Assembly (NCBI GenBank): GCA_025363355.1
Contig: JANYEB010000019.1
Location: 1-40,280, forward strand
Direction: 5' to 3'
DNA length: 40,280 bases
Source: Chitinophagaceae bacterium
Lineage (GTDB): Bacteria > Bacteroidota > Bacteroidia > Chitinophagales > Chitinophagaceae
Notes under the pieces: model-generated
Seen by the model: the letters and a program-made list of their open reading frames with translations, nothing else
Told to the model about the DNA's origin: nothing
The model's database searches: none
Shown here: positions 8,856-16,751 of the stretch, in pieces
Numbering within the stretch: the stretch's first letter is position 1
Layout: each line of letters begins with the position of its first letter
Made by a program: the position numbers and the translations under genes

Positions 8856-8864
8856 AATTACTCA

Positions 8865-8920
8865 CCACTGAGGTACAGAGAACATAGCGTTTCAAACTTC
8901 TTAACTCCGTGCCTCTGTGG
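8865..8920. repeat. Imperfect inverted repeat, dispersed-hairpin type
   Basis: The arms are CCACTGAGGTACAGAG (8865-8880) and CTCCGTGCCTCTGTGG (8905-8920). Read as a hairpin they pair at 12 or 13 of 16 positions around a 24-base loop. It sits between the PorW/SprE-like gene and the PBP gene, ending 14 bases before the PBP start. CTCTGTG/CACAGAG hairpins of this kind are familiar from memory as dispersed intergenic repeats. It may serve as a weak terminator or mRNA-end hairpin, but no T-tract follows. Confidence 0.55.
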
Positions 8921-8934
8921 AAAAAAAATATATA

Positions 8935-11406
8935 ATGTCAAGACTAGTTAAAATATTTTGGAAATTATTTTTTGGAAGCTTGGGTGCTTTCATACTTTTT
9001 TTATTGCTGTGCAATTGGGGCGTTTTTGGTAAAATGCCTTCGATTGATGATATACAAAATCCAACAGCATCATTGTCATCTCAGGTATATGCACAAGATG
9101 GTAGTTTAATGGGGCAGTTTTTTTTGGAAGATAGAACCAACGTGGATTATAAAGACATTAGCCCTAATATTGTTAAAGCATTAATTGCAACAGAGGATGA
9201 ACGTTTTTATAAACACAGTGGCATTGATTTAAGAGCAATTGGTCGTGCTGTTCGTGGTTTAGGAAGAGATGGTGGAGCAAGTACTATTACTATGCAAACT
9301 GCAAAGAATTTGTTCACAGAAAACTGGGCAACAAGAAATTTTTTGCTTCGTGGTATTCAAAAATTTAAAGAGTCTATAATAGCTGTTAAACTAGAAAAGA
9401 ATTTTACAAAAGATGAAATTGTTGCGTTGTATTTAAACAGTGTAGAATATAGTGATCACGTTTATGGAATTAGAAATGCTGCAAAAACGTTTTTTCAAAA
9501 AGAGCCTGATAGAATTAATGTAGAAGAAGCTGCAATGCTTGTAGGAATGGTAAATGCACCATCACTTTATAATCCACGACGTAATCCTAAAAATGCATTT
9601 GATAGAAGAAATATTGTGTTAGATCAAATGAAACGCAATAGCTATTTGCAAGAGAAACAAAGTGATTCTCTCAAGCAAATTCCTATTGATATGAGTCACT
9701 ATAAAAAGTTGGATGAAACCAATGGATTAGGTCCATACTTTAGAATGGTGCTTGGAGAAGAATTGAAAAAATGGTGTGATGATCATAAAAAAATAAATGG
9801 CGATAAATACAATTTATATCAAGATGGATTAAAGATTTACACCACCATAAATCCTCGTATGCAGTTGTATGCAGAAGAGGCTGTGGCAAAGCATATGAGT
9901 TATATGCAAAAGCTATTGAATCAACAACAAAACATAAAAGACAAATCTGTTTGGAGTGGATATGAAAATGTAATTGAAGCTGCTATTAAACATAGTGATC
10001 GTTGGGCTGCTGCAAAAAGAGAAGGTTTAAGTGATTCTGAAACTAGAAAAACTTTTAATGTTAAAGTACCAATGAAAATTTTTGCTTGGAATGGTAAAAG
10101 AGAAAAAGATACTTTAATGACTCCTTATGATTCTGTAATGTATTGTAAGCAAATGTTACAAGCTGCATTTATGGCAATGGATCCAATTAGTGGAGAAGTA
10201 AGAGCTTGGGTTGGTGGCATTGATTTTAAAACATTCAAATACGATCACGTAAACTACAACACAAAACGTCAAGTTGGTAGTACAATGAAGCCATTGTTGT
10301 ATAGCCTTGCAATTGAACAAGGAGGCTTAACACCCAATAGTATTGTGCAAGATGTGCAACAACATTTTGGAGCTTATGGTAATGTTCCTGCAACCTCAAA
10401 AAGTTGTAGTGGTGGCTCTATTACAATGGCAGAAGCATTGGCAAAATCAAAAAACTGTGCAACAGCATACATTTTAAAACAACTTGATAATACAGGAAAT
10501 AATTCAGCAAAAATGTTTGTCGATTTCTTGAATAATAAATGTGGGCTTAAAACTAAAATAAATCCTAATCCTTCAATTGCTTTAGGTGCATGTGAAATTT
10601 CTTTGTTTGAAATGATGCAGGCTTATAGTATGTTACCAGGCAGAGGATTTAATGTGAAGCCAATTTTTATTACAAGAATTGAAGATAGAAATGGCAATAC
10701 ACTTGAAGCTTTTACGCCAATGCGTAGAGAAGTAATTAGCGATTTAACAAGCTATCACGTTATTAATATGATGAAAGGAGTTGTTGATTATGGAACAGCA
10801 AAAAATTTAAAATTAAGTTATAATATTAGTGGAGATGTTGCAGGCAAAACAGGAACTACTAATGAAAATACAGATGCTTGGTTTATGGGATACACGCCAC
10901 AACTTTTAGCAGGTTCTTGGGTTGGGTGTGATGATCAGTTTATACACTTTAACAAAGATAATTATGATGGGCAAGGTGCAAGAGCTGCAATGCCTATATG
11001 GGCGTATTTTTATGAGAAAGTAAGTCACGATCCTAACATTATTGGTATAGATCCAACCACCACATTTGCAAAACCAGAAATTGCAAGAGATAATGTTGGA
11101 TATGATGGTGTGATGGGTATTCAACCAACCTTAGGTGCAGCTTTAGAAGATGCTGGTAATGGAACTGCACAAGATTATGGTGTGCCAAATAAGTTCAATG
11201 ATAATGAAGATATAAAGCCAGAAAGCGACTTTGATTTAAACAAATCAAAAGAAGCAAAACCAGATGATGCAAGCCCTTATGGAGATGATAAACCTGCTGC
11301 TCCAATGCAAAAACCCAAGGACGAAAAAAAGAGTTTGGATTTATTAAAAAGCCCTGCAGATAAACCACAGAAACCAAAAGCTGTGATGCCTCCAAAAGGA
11401 AGATAA
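8935..11406 (+). CDS. mrcA: Class A penicillin-binding protein (PBP1A-like transglycosylase/transpeptidase)
   Basis: The 823-residue protein has one N-terminal membrane helix (about 8-28). The GT51 transglycosylase domain (about 50-220) shows ATEDERFYKHSGID with the catalytic Glu, GGASTITMQTAKN, and KFKESIIAVKLEKNFTKDEI. The transpeptidase domain has SxxK in GSTMKP (Ser about 449), SKN, and KTGT (about 637). It polymerises and crosslinks peptidoglycan in the periplasm. The C-terminal roughly 80 residues are Lys/Pro/Asp-rich and disordered. A GTG at 8917 lies in the same frame but inside the upstream hairpin repeat; the ATG at 8935 gives a normal start. Family certainty is high; the symbol follows the E. 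coli family name and is not a statement of orthology. Confidence 0.93.
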   Translation: MSRLVKIFWKLFFGSLGAFILFLLLCNWGVFGKMPSIDDIQNPTASLSSQVYAQDGSLMGQFFLEDRTNVDYKDISPNIVKALIATEDERFYKHSGIDLRAIGRAVRGLGRDGGASTITMQTAKNLFTENWATRNFLLRGIQKFKESIIAVKLEKNFTKDEIVALYLNSVEYSDHVYGIRNAAKTFFQKEPDRINVEEAAMLVGMVNAPSLYNPRRNPKNAFDRRNIVLDQMKRNSYLQEKQSDSLKQIPIDMSHYKKLDETNGLGPYFRMVLGEELKKWCDDHKKINGDKYNLYQDGLKIYTTINPRMQLYAEEAVAKHMSYMQKLLNQQQNIKDKSVWSGYENVIEAAIKHSDRWAAAKREGLSDSETRKTFNVKVPMKIFAWNGKREKDTLMTPYDSVMYCKQMLQAAFMAMDPISGEVRAWVGGIDFKTFKYDHVNYNTKRQVGSTMKPLLYSLAIEQGGLTPNSIVQDVQQHFGAYGNVPATSKSCSGGSITMAEALAKSKNCATAYILKQLDNTGNNSAKMFVDFLNNKCGLKTKINPNPSIALGACEISLFEMMQAYSMLPGRGFNVKPIFITRIEDRNGNTLEAFTPMRREVISDLTSYHVINMMKGVVDYGTAKNLKLSYNISGDVAGKTGTTNENTDAWFMGYTPQLLAGSWVGCDDQFIHFNKDNYDGQGARAAMPIWAYFYEKVSHDPNIIGIDPTTTFAKPEIARDNVGYDGVMGIQPTLGAALEDAGNGTAQDYGVPNKFNDNEDIKPESDFDLNKSKEAKPDDASPYGDDKPAAPMQKPKDEKKSLDLLKSPADKPQKPKAVMPPKGR

Positions 11407-11446
11407 AATATTAGCAACAGAATTTCATAAACCCTAAAACTAACTT

Positions 11447-11797
11447 ATGTTTAAAAAACCTTTTTCATTTGAAGGAAGAATTAGAAGACTAGAATATGGA
11501 CTCTCATATTTGATTTTTGTTGGTAGTATTGTTCTTTTTGCAACACTTGCAGATTTTTTAAATGAATCTCCTTTTCTAGCCTTAGGCGTTATTCTAATGA
11601 TTTGGTTTATATTGGCACAAGTTGTTAAAAGATGTCACGATAGAGGTAATAGTGGTTGGTATATGTTAATTCCTTTTTACAGAGTTATTTTATTGTTTAT
11701 GGAGAGTGATTATGGTCCAAATAAATATGGTCCAAATCCAAAAGGAGAAGGCAATTTTGATGAAGTAAATGAGATTGGAAGTCACTTGGTAGATTAA
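11447..11797 (+). CDS. DUF805 family membrane protein
   Basis: This is a 116-residue inner-membrane protein. It begins with the DUF805 N-terminal pattern FSFEGRIRRLEYG, has two or three membrane helices (about 18-35, 42-58 and 70-84), and carries the conserved KRCHDRGNSGWY motif and the C-terminal SDYGPNKYGPNPKG. The molecular function of the family is not known. It follows the PBP gene by 40 bases on the same strand. The length is normal for a DUF805 protein and it appears intact. Confidence 0.9.
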   Translation: MFKKPFSFEGRIRRLEYGLSYLIFVGSIVLFATLADFLNESPFLALGVILMIWFILAQVVKRCHDRGNSGWYMLIPFYRVILLFMESDYGPNKYGPNPKGEGNFDEVNEIGSHLVD

Positions 11798-11847
11798 GCT
11801 GTTACTACAATGTAACATAATATTCAAAATAGCTTACCACGCCATAT

Positions 11848-11855
11848 TATATTTG
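11848..11855 (+). promoter_or_regulatory. Candidate -7 promoter element before rsmG
   Basis: TATATTTG matches the Bacteroidota sigma-factor -7 consensus TAnnTTTG exactly, 32 bases before the rsmG ATG. I see no matching TTTG element about 20 bases upstream, so this is a weak call. Confidence 0.3.
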
Positions 11856-11887
11856 TCTCTTTAATTAACACAGCGTTCTACAATCAA

Positions 11888-12511
11888 ATGCAAGTATTTA
11901 CTAATTATTTCTCAGACTTTACACCTACACAAACCCAGCAATTTGAAATGCTGTTGCCTTTATATAAAGAATGGAACGAAAAAATTAATGTTGTTTCAAG
12001 AAAAGATATTGATGAATTGTATTTACATCACGTGTTACATTCTTTGTCTATTGCAGCTTATGCTAAATTTTCAAAAGTTACCAAAGTAATTGATATTGGC
12101 TGTGGTGGTGGTTTTCCAGGAATTCCGTTGGCAATTTTTTATCCCGAAACTGAGTTTCATTTGGTTGATAGCATTGGCAAAAAATTGAAAGTAGTAAATG
12201 AGATTTGTGCTGCTGCCAACATTAAAAATATTACTACACAACATACAAGAGCAGAGGAGATTAAAAACAGAAAATTTGATTTTGCTATCAGCAGAGCAGT
12301 TGCTCCTTTAAAAGATTTATGGCATTGGGGTAAACCCTTGTTAAACGCTGGGCTTAAAACAAATGTGCCTAATGGATTAATTTGTTTAAAAGGTGGCGAT
12401 TTACACCAAGAAATATCAGAAAGCAACACAAGACCAAAAATGTTGAGTGTGTATGATATTTTTGATCAAGAATATTTTAAAGAAAAATATATGCTGCACG
12501 TTACAAGATAG
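11888..12511 (+). CDS. rsmG: 16S rRNA (guanine527-N7)-methyltransferase RsmG
   Basis: The 207-residue product is a SAM-dependent methyltransferase of the RsmG/GidB family, which methylates N7 of G527 in 16S rRNA. Visible signatures are WNEKINVVSRKDIDELYLHHVLHSL at about 29-53, the SAM-binding motif VIDIGCGGGFPGIPLAI at about 66-82, the acidic end of the next strand (FHLVDS), and the family signature FDFAISRAVAPL. The length is standard. It is preceded by a 90-base gap containing a promoter-like TATATTTG and followed by pcm after 89 bases. Loss of this enzyme is known to give low-level streptomycin resistance in other bacteria. Confidence 0.95.
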   Translation: MQVFTNYFSDFTPTQTQQFEMLLPLYKEWNEKINVVSRKDIDELYLHHVLHSLSIAAYAKFSKVTKVIDIGCGGGFPGIPLAIFYPETEFHLVDSIGKKLKVVNEICAAANIKNITTQHTRAEEIKNRKFDFAISRAVAPLKDLWHWGKPLLNAGLKTNVPNGLICLKGGDLHQEISESNTRPKMLSVYDIFDQEYFKEKYMLHVTR

Positions 12512-12600
12512 GTTATACAGTTGTTGAAAATATTTGTTGCAAATTATCTTGTTACCCACAATGATTTTAATAAACTAACGTTGCTGCTATTTTTGGCAAG

Positions 12601-13257
12601 ATGAAAAGATATGAAGATACATATAGGCACAAAGGTTTAAGGCAGCAATTGATTGATACTTTAAAAGAAAAAGGTATTACAAACGAAGTTGTTTTAGATG
12701 CTATTAATAATATTCCACGACATTTTTTTTTAGATTCGGCTTTTGATAAAATTGCTTACGAAGACAGAGCTTTCCCAATAGGAGAGGATCAAACAATTTC
12801 TCAGCCATATACTGTGGCATATCAAACACAATTACTTGACATAAAAAAGAATGATAAAGTGCTTGAAATAGGTACTGGCAGTGTATATCAGGCAACTGTA
12901 TTGGCACATTTAGGTGCTAGAGTTTTTACAATTGAAAGGCAAAAAAAATTGTTTGATAATAACAAAAACTTCGTGTTCAAATCAAAATATCCAAACCTTA
13001 AATTCTTTTTTGGAGATGGCTTTCAGGGCTTACCAACCTATGGCCCTTTTGATAAAGTAATTATAACAGCTGCTGCACCTTTCATCCCACCAAAATTAAT
13101 TGAGCAATTAAAAACAGGAGGCTATATGGTTATTCCTGTAGATGAAGGCGAAACACAAAGAATGCTACGACTTACTAAAAAAGCAGATGGAACTTATACA
13201 GAAGAAAAGTTTGAACAATTTTCTTTTGTGCCAATGCTTACAGGAAAGAATGTGTAA
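12601..13257 (+). CDS. pcm: Protein-L-isoaspartate O-methyltransferase (PCMT)
   Basis: The 218-residue product repairs isoaspartyl residues in aged proteins using SAM. Family signatures are IPRHFFLDSAFDKIAYEDRAFPIGEDQTISQPY (about 39-71), the motif-I loop VLEIGTGSVYQATVLAHLGA (about 82-101), and PFDKVIITAAAPFIPPKLIEQLKTGG. The motif-I loop is normally GTGSGYQ; here the second loop Gly is Val (GTGSVYQ). Val in that position could weaken SAM binding, but the rest of the protein is intact. A TATTTTTG sequence ends only 5 bases before the ATG, so a very short or absent leader is possible if that promoter is real. Confidence 0.93.
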   Translation: MKRYEDTYRHKGLRQQLIDTLKEKGITNEVVLDAINNIPRHFFLDSAFDKIAYEDRAFPIGEDQTISQPYTVAYQTQLLDIKKNDKVLEIGTGSVYQATVLAHLGARVFTIERQKKLFDNNKNFVFKSKYPNLKFFFGDGFQGLPTYGPFDKVIITAAAPFIPPKLIEQLKTGGYMVIPVDEGETQRMLRLTKKADGTYTEEKFEQFSFVPMLTGKNV

Positions 13258-13373
13258 ACAGCCTCTTCAATACAACGCTTCTACAAAAAATTATAGATGC
13301 AGTATTGTTTTACCATAAAAAATGTAGGTTGCACAAGACAATGGTGTAAGCTAGCATATAAAAAAGCAAGCTT

Positions 13374-13593
13374 GCAAAACCATTTTGCACGTATGCAAAT
13401 GGGTCTGTAGTGTGTGCAAAACCATTTTGCACGTATGCAAACGGGTCTGTAGTGTGTGCAAAACCATTTTGCACGTATGCAAACGGGTCTGTAGTGTATG
13501 CAAAACCATTTTGCACGTATGCAAATGGGTCTGTAGTGTATGCAAAACCATTTTGCACGTATGCAAATGGGTCTGTAGTGTATGCAAAACCAT
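13374..13593. repeat. 42-bp tandem repeat, five full copies plus a 10-base partial copy
   Basis: Full units start at 13374, 13416, 13458, 13500 and 13542; a partial unit GCAAAACCAT starts at 13584. Units differ at only two positions: T or C in AAAYGGG, and G or A in the last two bases (GTGTGT or GTGTAT). Each unit holds two overlapping hairpins: TGCAAAA-CCA-TTTTGCA, and CCATTTTGCA-CGTA-TGCAAATGG with one bulged T. The near-identity of units suggests recent expansion or ongoing homogenisation. Confidence 0.95.
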
Positions 13594-13601
13594 ACTTATA
13601 A

Positions 13602-13684
13602 CGTCACTGCGAGGAACGAAGCAGTCTCATTGAACACAGAAATCAGTCAAATACAAAGATTGCTTCGTTCCTAGCAATTAGCGA
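13602..13684. repeat. REP/MITE-like hairpin repeat
   Basis: The left arm AGGAACGAAGCAGTC lies within 13602-13626 and the right arm GATTGCTTCGTTCCT within 13658-13684; they pair at 14 of 15 core positions around a loop of about 31 bases. The outer edges (CGTCACTGCG and GCAATTAGCG) pair partially. I recognise the core from memory as a widely dispersed bacterial intergenic hairpin. No transposase is nearby. Confidence 0.75.
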
Positions 13685-14025
13685 AAACGGAAGAGTATTG
13701 CAATAACAAACTAATTTCCAAATAGGTCTACTGCACAATTTTACTAGTTATTACAAAAACATTACCCCCCTCTCAAAAAACCGTGAATAATGCAACTTGT
13801 TTTTATAACTAGGTAACAGTTTTATTTAAACTAAGTTCACTTTTACAGTTAATTGAGTTACCCTATACTAAAACTGAAATGGGCATCTCAGAAGTTTGAA
13901 AAAGTAACGATACAAGTAAAGAAATAGACTAATTGAATAAGCATTCAAGCAGCCGATTTATCTTGTCACAATTAATAAACATATAAACAGCATTTCTATA
14001 TATAGACTTAAAAATATATCTTAAT

Positions 14026-16749
14026 TTGAATAAAATAATTTTGCGTAGCTCGAATAAAAATACAAGAACAAATGAGTTAATGATTGCCAATAAAGAACTT
14101 GTTTCTCAAAATAAGGAGAAACAAAAAAGTATTGCAAAATTAATTATAGCCAATAAGAAGCTTATTGCTCAAAATGAGGATAACGAAAAAAAAGCCAACA
14201 AATTAGTTATTGCGAGTAAAGAGCTTGTTTTTCAAAACAACAAGAAAGAAAAGAAAGTAGCAGAACTTGGCATTTCTAATTTAAACCTAAAGAGAGCAGA
14301 AGAAAAAGTAGTTAAGGCAAATCGCCTTTATTCTTTTATCAGTCATATTAACAAAACAATCTCACATGTTAAAGACGAACAAACATTATTCAACGAAGGG
14401 TGCAAAATTGCCATTGAACAAGGGAAATTTAAAATGGCGTGGATTGGAATAATAGATGTTGATCACAGGAAAATAAAACTTGTAGCTAGTAGTGGATTGT
14501 TGAAAAGTGACTCAAAAATTCTTGCCAATAAAACTTACGATATTAACGGACCTACTGAAAAAATTTTACAGGGAGCGAAATACTATATTGTTAATGATAC
14601 ACAAGTAGAACACAAAATCAGTTGGAGTAAATATGCTAAAAAACGTGGATTTAACGCTTCTATTTGTCTTCCAATAAAAAAAGAGGGAATAGTTATTGGC
14701 ACTTTTGATATGTATTCAACAAAAACAAATTTTTTTGACATCGAGGAAATCAAAATGCTGGAAGAGGTAGCAGCCGATATAACTTTTGGGCTGGAAATTT
14801 TTGAAAAAGATAGGAAAAACCGGGAAGCAGAGGAATTAGCAATGCAAAACGAAAAACGTTTTCGTGCATTAATTGAAAATAGCTCTGATATGAAAACCCT
14901 TACAAGCAAGGAGGGAAAAATTTTGTATAGTAGCCCTTCTATTAAAAAGATACTTGGGTATACCTTTGAAGAGTTGATGTTGAAATATCCACAAGACATA
15001 ATTCATCCTGAAGAGCTACTAAATTACCTAGAAAACAGGAAGGAGATATTAAAAACCCCTGGTAAATCATTTCACTTTGAACAAAGGATACAACATAAAA
15101 ACGGTAAATGGATTTGGTGCGAGGGTATCCTTAGAAATATGCTTAATGAGCCAACAATTAATGCAGTAGTATCTAACTTCAGAGATATCTCAGGAAGAAA
15201 AGCAGCAGAGCATCAGCAGGAGTTTGATAGAAATAACCTTAACGCCTTAATCAATAACACCAAAGATTTGATGTGGAGTATTGATAAAAATTTCAAATTA
15301 ATTACATTTAATAATCCTTTTAAAGAAATGGTTAAACAAATGTCAGGTAATACTATTGTTAAAGGAAGTAATGTACTTACAACAGGATTTTCAGATGAAC
15401 AATTAACCAAATTTAAAAACTATTATGAACGGGCATTTACAGGAGCAATTTTTTCTGAAATTGAATATACACAAATGCCTTTTGAACTGTGGAGTGAAAT
15501 ATCCTATTATCCTATTAGGAACGGAAATGAAATTGTTGGAACTGCTTGTTATTCTCAAGATATTACAGAAAGAATAAAAGCAGAACAGCTACTTAAAAAA
15601 AGTGAAGCTTTTAATCGTGGCATAATCAGTTCATTAAGTTCACATATTGCAGTAATAGATGATCAGGGAAAAATTATTGCAGTAAATGAATCGTGGAAAC
15701 GCTTTGGAGTAGAAAATGGAGAAACTTTTTTGCATCGCTCTGGAGAGGGAATGAATTATTTTGAAGTGTGTAAGAAGTCTGCAAAAGAAGGGGAAGTAAA
15801 AGCTGCTGAAGCATTGCAGGGAATAAAAGATGTATTGAATAAAAAGATAACCAATTTTTATCTGGAATATCCTTGTCATTCTTTAACTGAACAGCGATGG
15901 TTTGCTATGCGGGTAATGAGGTTTGAAAGTGATGACAATATGTTAGTAGTGGCACACGAAAATATTACTGAACTAAAAAAAGCAGAAAGAGAACGAGATT
16001 ACACACAAGTAGCTAATGACGAACTAAAAAAAATAAAACAAGATTTGAATAATGCACTTGCCAAGGAAAAAGATTTAAATGAACTGAAATCCCGGTTTGT
16101 AGCAATGGCTTCACACGAATTCAGAACACCGCTTACTACTATGCTATCTTCAGTTTCATTAATTGCAAAGTATAGGGAATTAAATGATGAAAAGAATCAA
16201 CTAAAACATATAGATAAGGTAAAAACTTCTATCAATAACCTTACAGATATTTTAAATGAATTTTTATGTTTAAGTAAACTAGAAGAAGGAATAACAGAAA
16301 ACAAACCCGAGAGAATAAATCTTAAATTTTTTATTACTGATGTTGTTGCAGAGATGCGATTGATGACTTTAGAAAAGCAAAAACTTGAGCTGAATTACTT
16401 GGGAGATAAAATGGGTTTTATGGATAAAAAATTATTAAAAAATATTCTTCATAATCTTATTTCTAATGCAATAAAATTTTCTCCTGAAAACGGTTTAATT
16501 GAAGTTGTTGTAGAGTCATTAAAATACTCCATTAAAATTTCAGTAAAAGATAATGGAATAGGGATTTCAAAACAAGATCAAAAGCATTTGTTTGAACAGT
16601 TTTTTAGAGGACAGAATGCAACACATATTCAAGGAACAGGATTAGGCTTAAATATAGTTGCAAAATATCTAGAACAGATGAAGGGCTCTATTAGCTTTGA
16701 AAGTAAGGAAAATAAAGGAACAACATTTACCGTGATAATACCACAATAA
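14026..16749 (+). CDS. Multi-domain sensor histidine kinase: coiled coil, GAF, three PAS, HisKA, HATPase
   Basis: The 907-residue kinase has no membrane helix and is probably cytoplasmic. Three consecutive 21-residue heptad repeats (ANKELVSQNKEK..., about residues 21-83) form a coiled coil. A GAF domain follows (about 105-260), then PAS1 with PAC (about 275-395), PAS2 (about 400-515) and PAS3 (about 520-655). HisKA contains MASHEFRTPL with phospho-His 697. HATPase shows ILHNLISNAIKFSPE, DNGIGIS and GTGLGLNI. The start is a TTG at 14026; the coiled-coil pattern extends upstream of the first ATG (14080), which favours TTG. Upstream in frame there is a stop at 13984. Its partner is the REC-Crp regulator starting 2 bases after its stop. 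The signal may be redox, light or a small ligand; the domains alone do not tell. Confidence 0.93.
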   Translation: MNKIILRSSNKNTRTNELMIANKELVSQNKEKQKSIAKLIIANKKLIAQNEDNEKKANKLVIASKELVFQNNKKEKKVAELGISNLNLKRAEEKVVKANRLYSFISHINKTISHVKDEQTLFNEGCKIAIEQGKFKMAWIGIIDVDHRKIKLVASSGLLKSDSKILANKTYDINGPTEKILQGAKYYIVNDTQVEHKISWSKYAKKRGFNASICLPIKKEGIVIGTFDMYSTKTNFFDIEEIKMLEEVAADITFGLEIFEKDRKNREAEELAMQNEKRFRALIENSSDMKTLTSKEGKILYSSPSIKKILGYTFEELMLKYPQDIIHPEELLNYLENRKEILKTPGKSFHFEQRIQHKNGKWIWCEGILRNMLNEPTINAVVSNFRDISGRKAAEHQQEFDRNNLNALINNTKDLMWSIDKNFKLITFNNPFKEMVKQMSGNTIVKGSNVLTTGFSDEQLTKFKNYYERAFTGAIFSEIEYTQMPFELWSEISYYPIRNGNEIVGTACYSQDITERIKAEQLLKKSEAFNRGIISSLSSHIAVIDDQGKIIAVNESWKRFGVENGETFLHRSGEGMNYFEVCKKSAKEGEVKAAEALQGIKDVLNKKITNFYLEYPCHSLTEQRWFAMRVMRFESDDNMLVVAHENITELKKAERERDYTQVANDELKKIKQDLNNALAKEKDLNELKSRFVAMASHEFRTPLTTMLSSVSLIAKYRELNDEKNQLKHIDKVKTSINNLTDILNEFLCLSKLEEGITENKPERINLKFFITDVVAEMRLMTLEKQKLELNYLGDKMGFMDKKLLKNILHNLISNAIKFSPENGLIEVVVESLKYSIKISVKDNGIGISKQDQKHLFEQFFRGQNATHIQGTGLGLNIVAKYLEQMKGSISFESKENKGTTFTVIIPQ

Positions 16750-16751
16750 TT

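Larger units (their letters stand above)
13258..14025. other. Gene-free, repeat-rich intergenic region
   Basis: No convincing gene is seen in these 768 bases. They hold the 42-bp tandem array (13374-13593) and a dispersed hairpin repeat (13602-13684), then about 340 bases of AT-rich sequence leading to the histidine kinase gene. Just before the array is a 10-base palindrome GCAAGCTTGC (13366-13375). Long open frames over the array exist only because the repeat length is a multiple of three and lacks stop codons. Confidence 0.7.

Noticed and set aside
13374-13593. CRISPR array
   Set aside because: The repeats are contiguous 42-bp units with no unique spacers, and no cas gene is in the window.
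13310-13633. Four overlapping open frames of 63-82 codons on both strands encoding 14-residue peptide repeats
   Set aside because: They exist because the 42-bp repeat is a multiple of three and has no stop codons in these frames. Starts are arbitrary, frames exist on both strands, and no ribosome site or family resemblance is seen.
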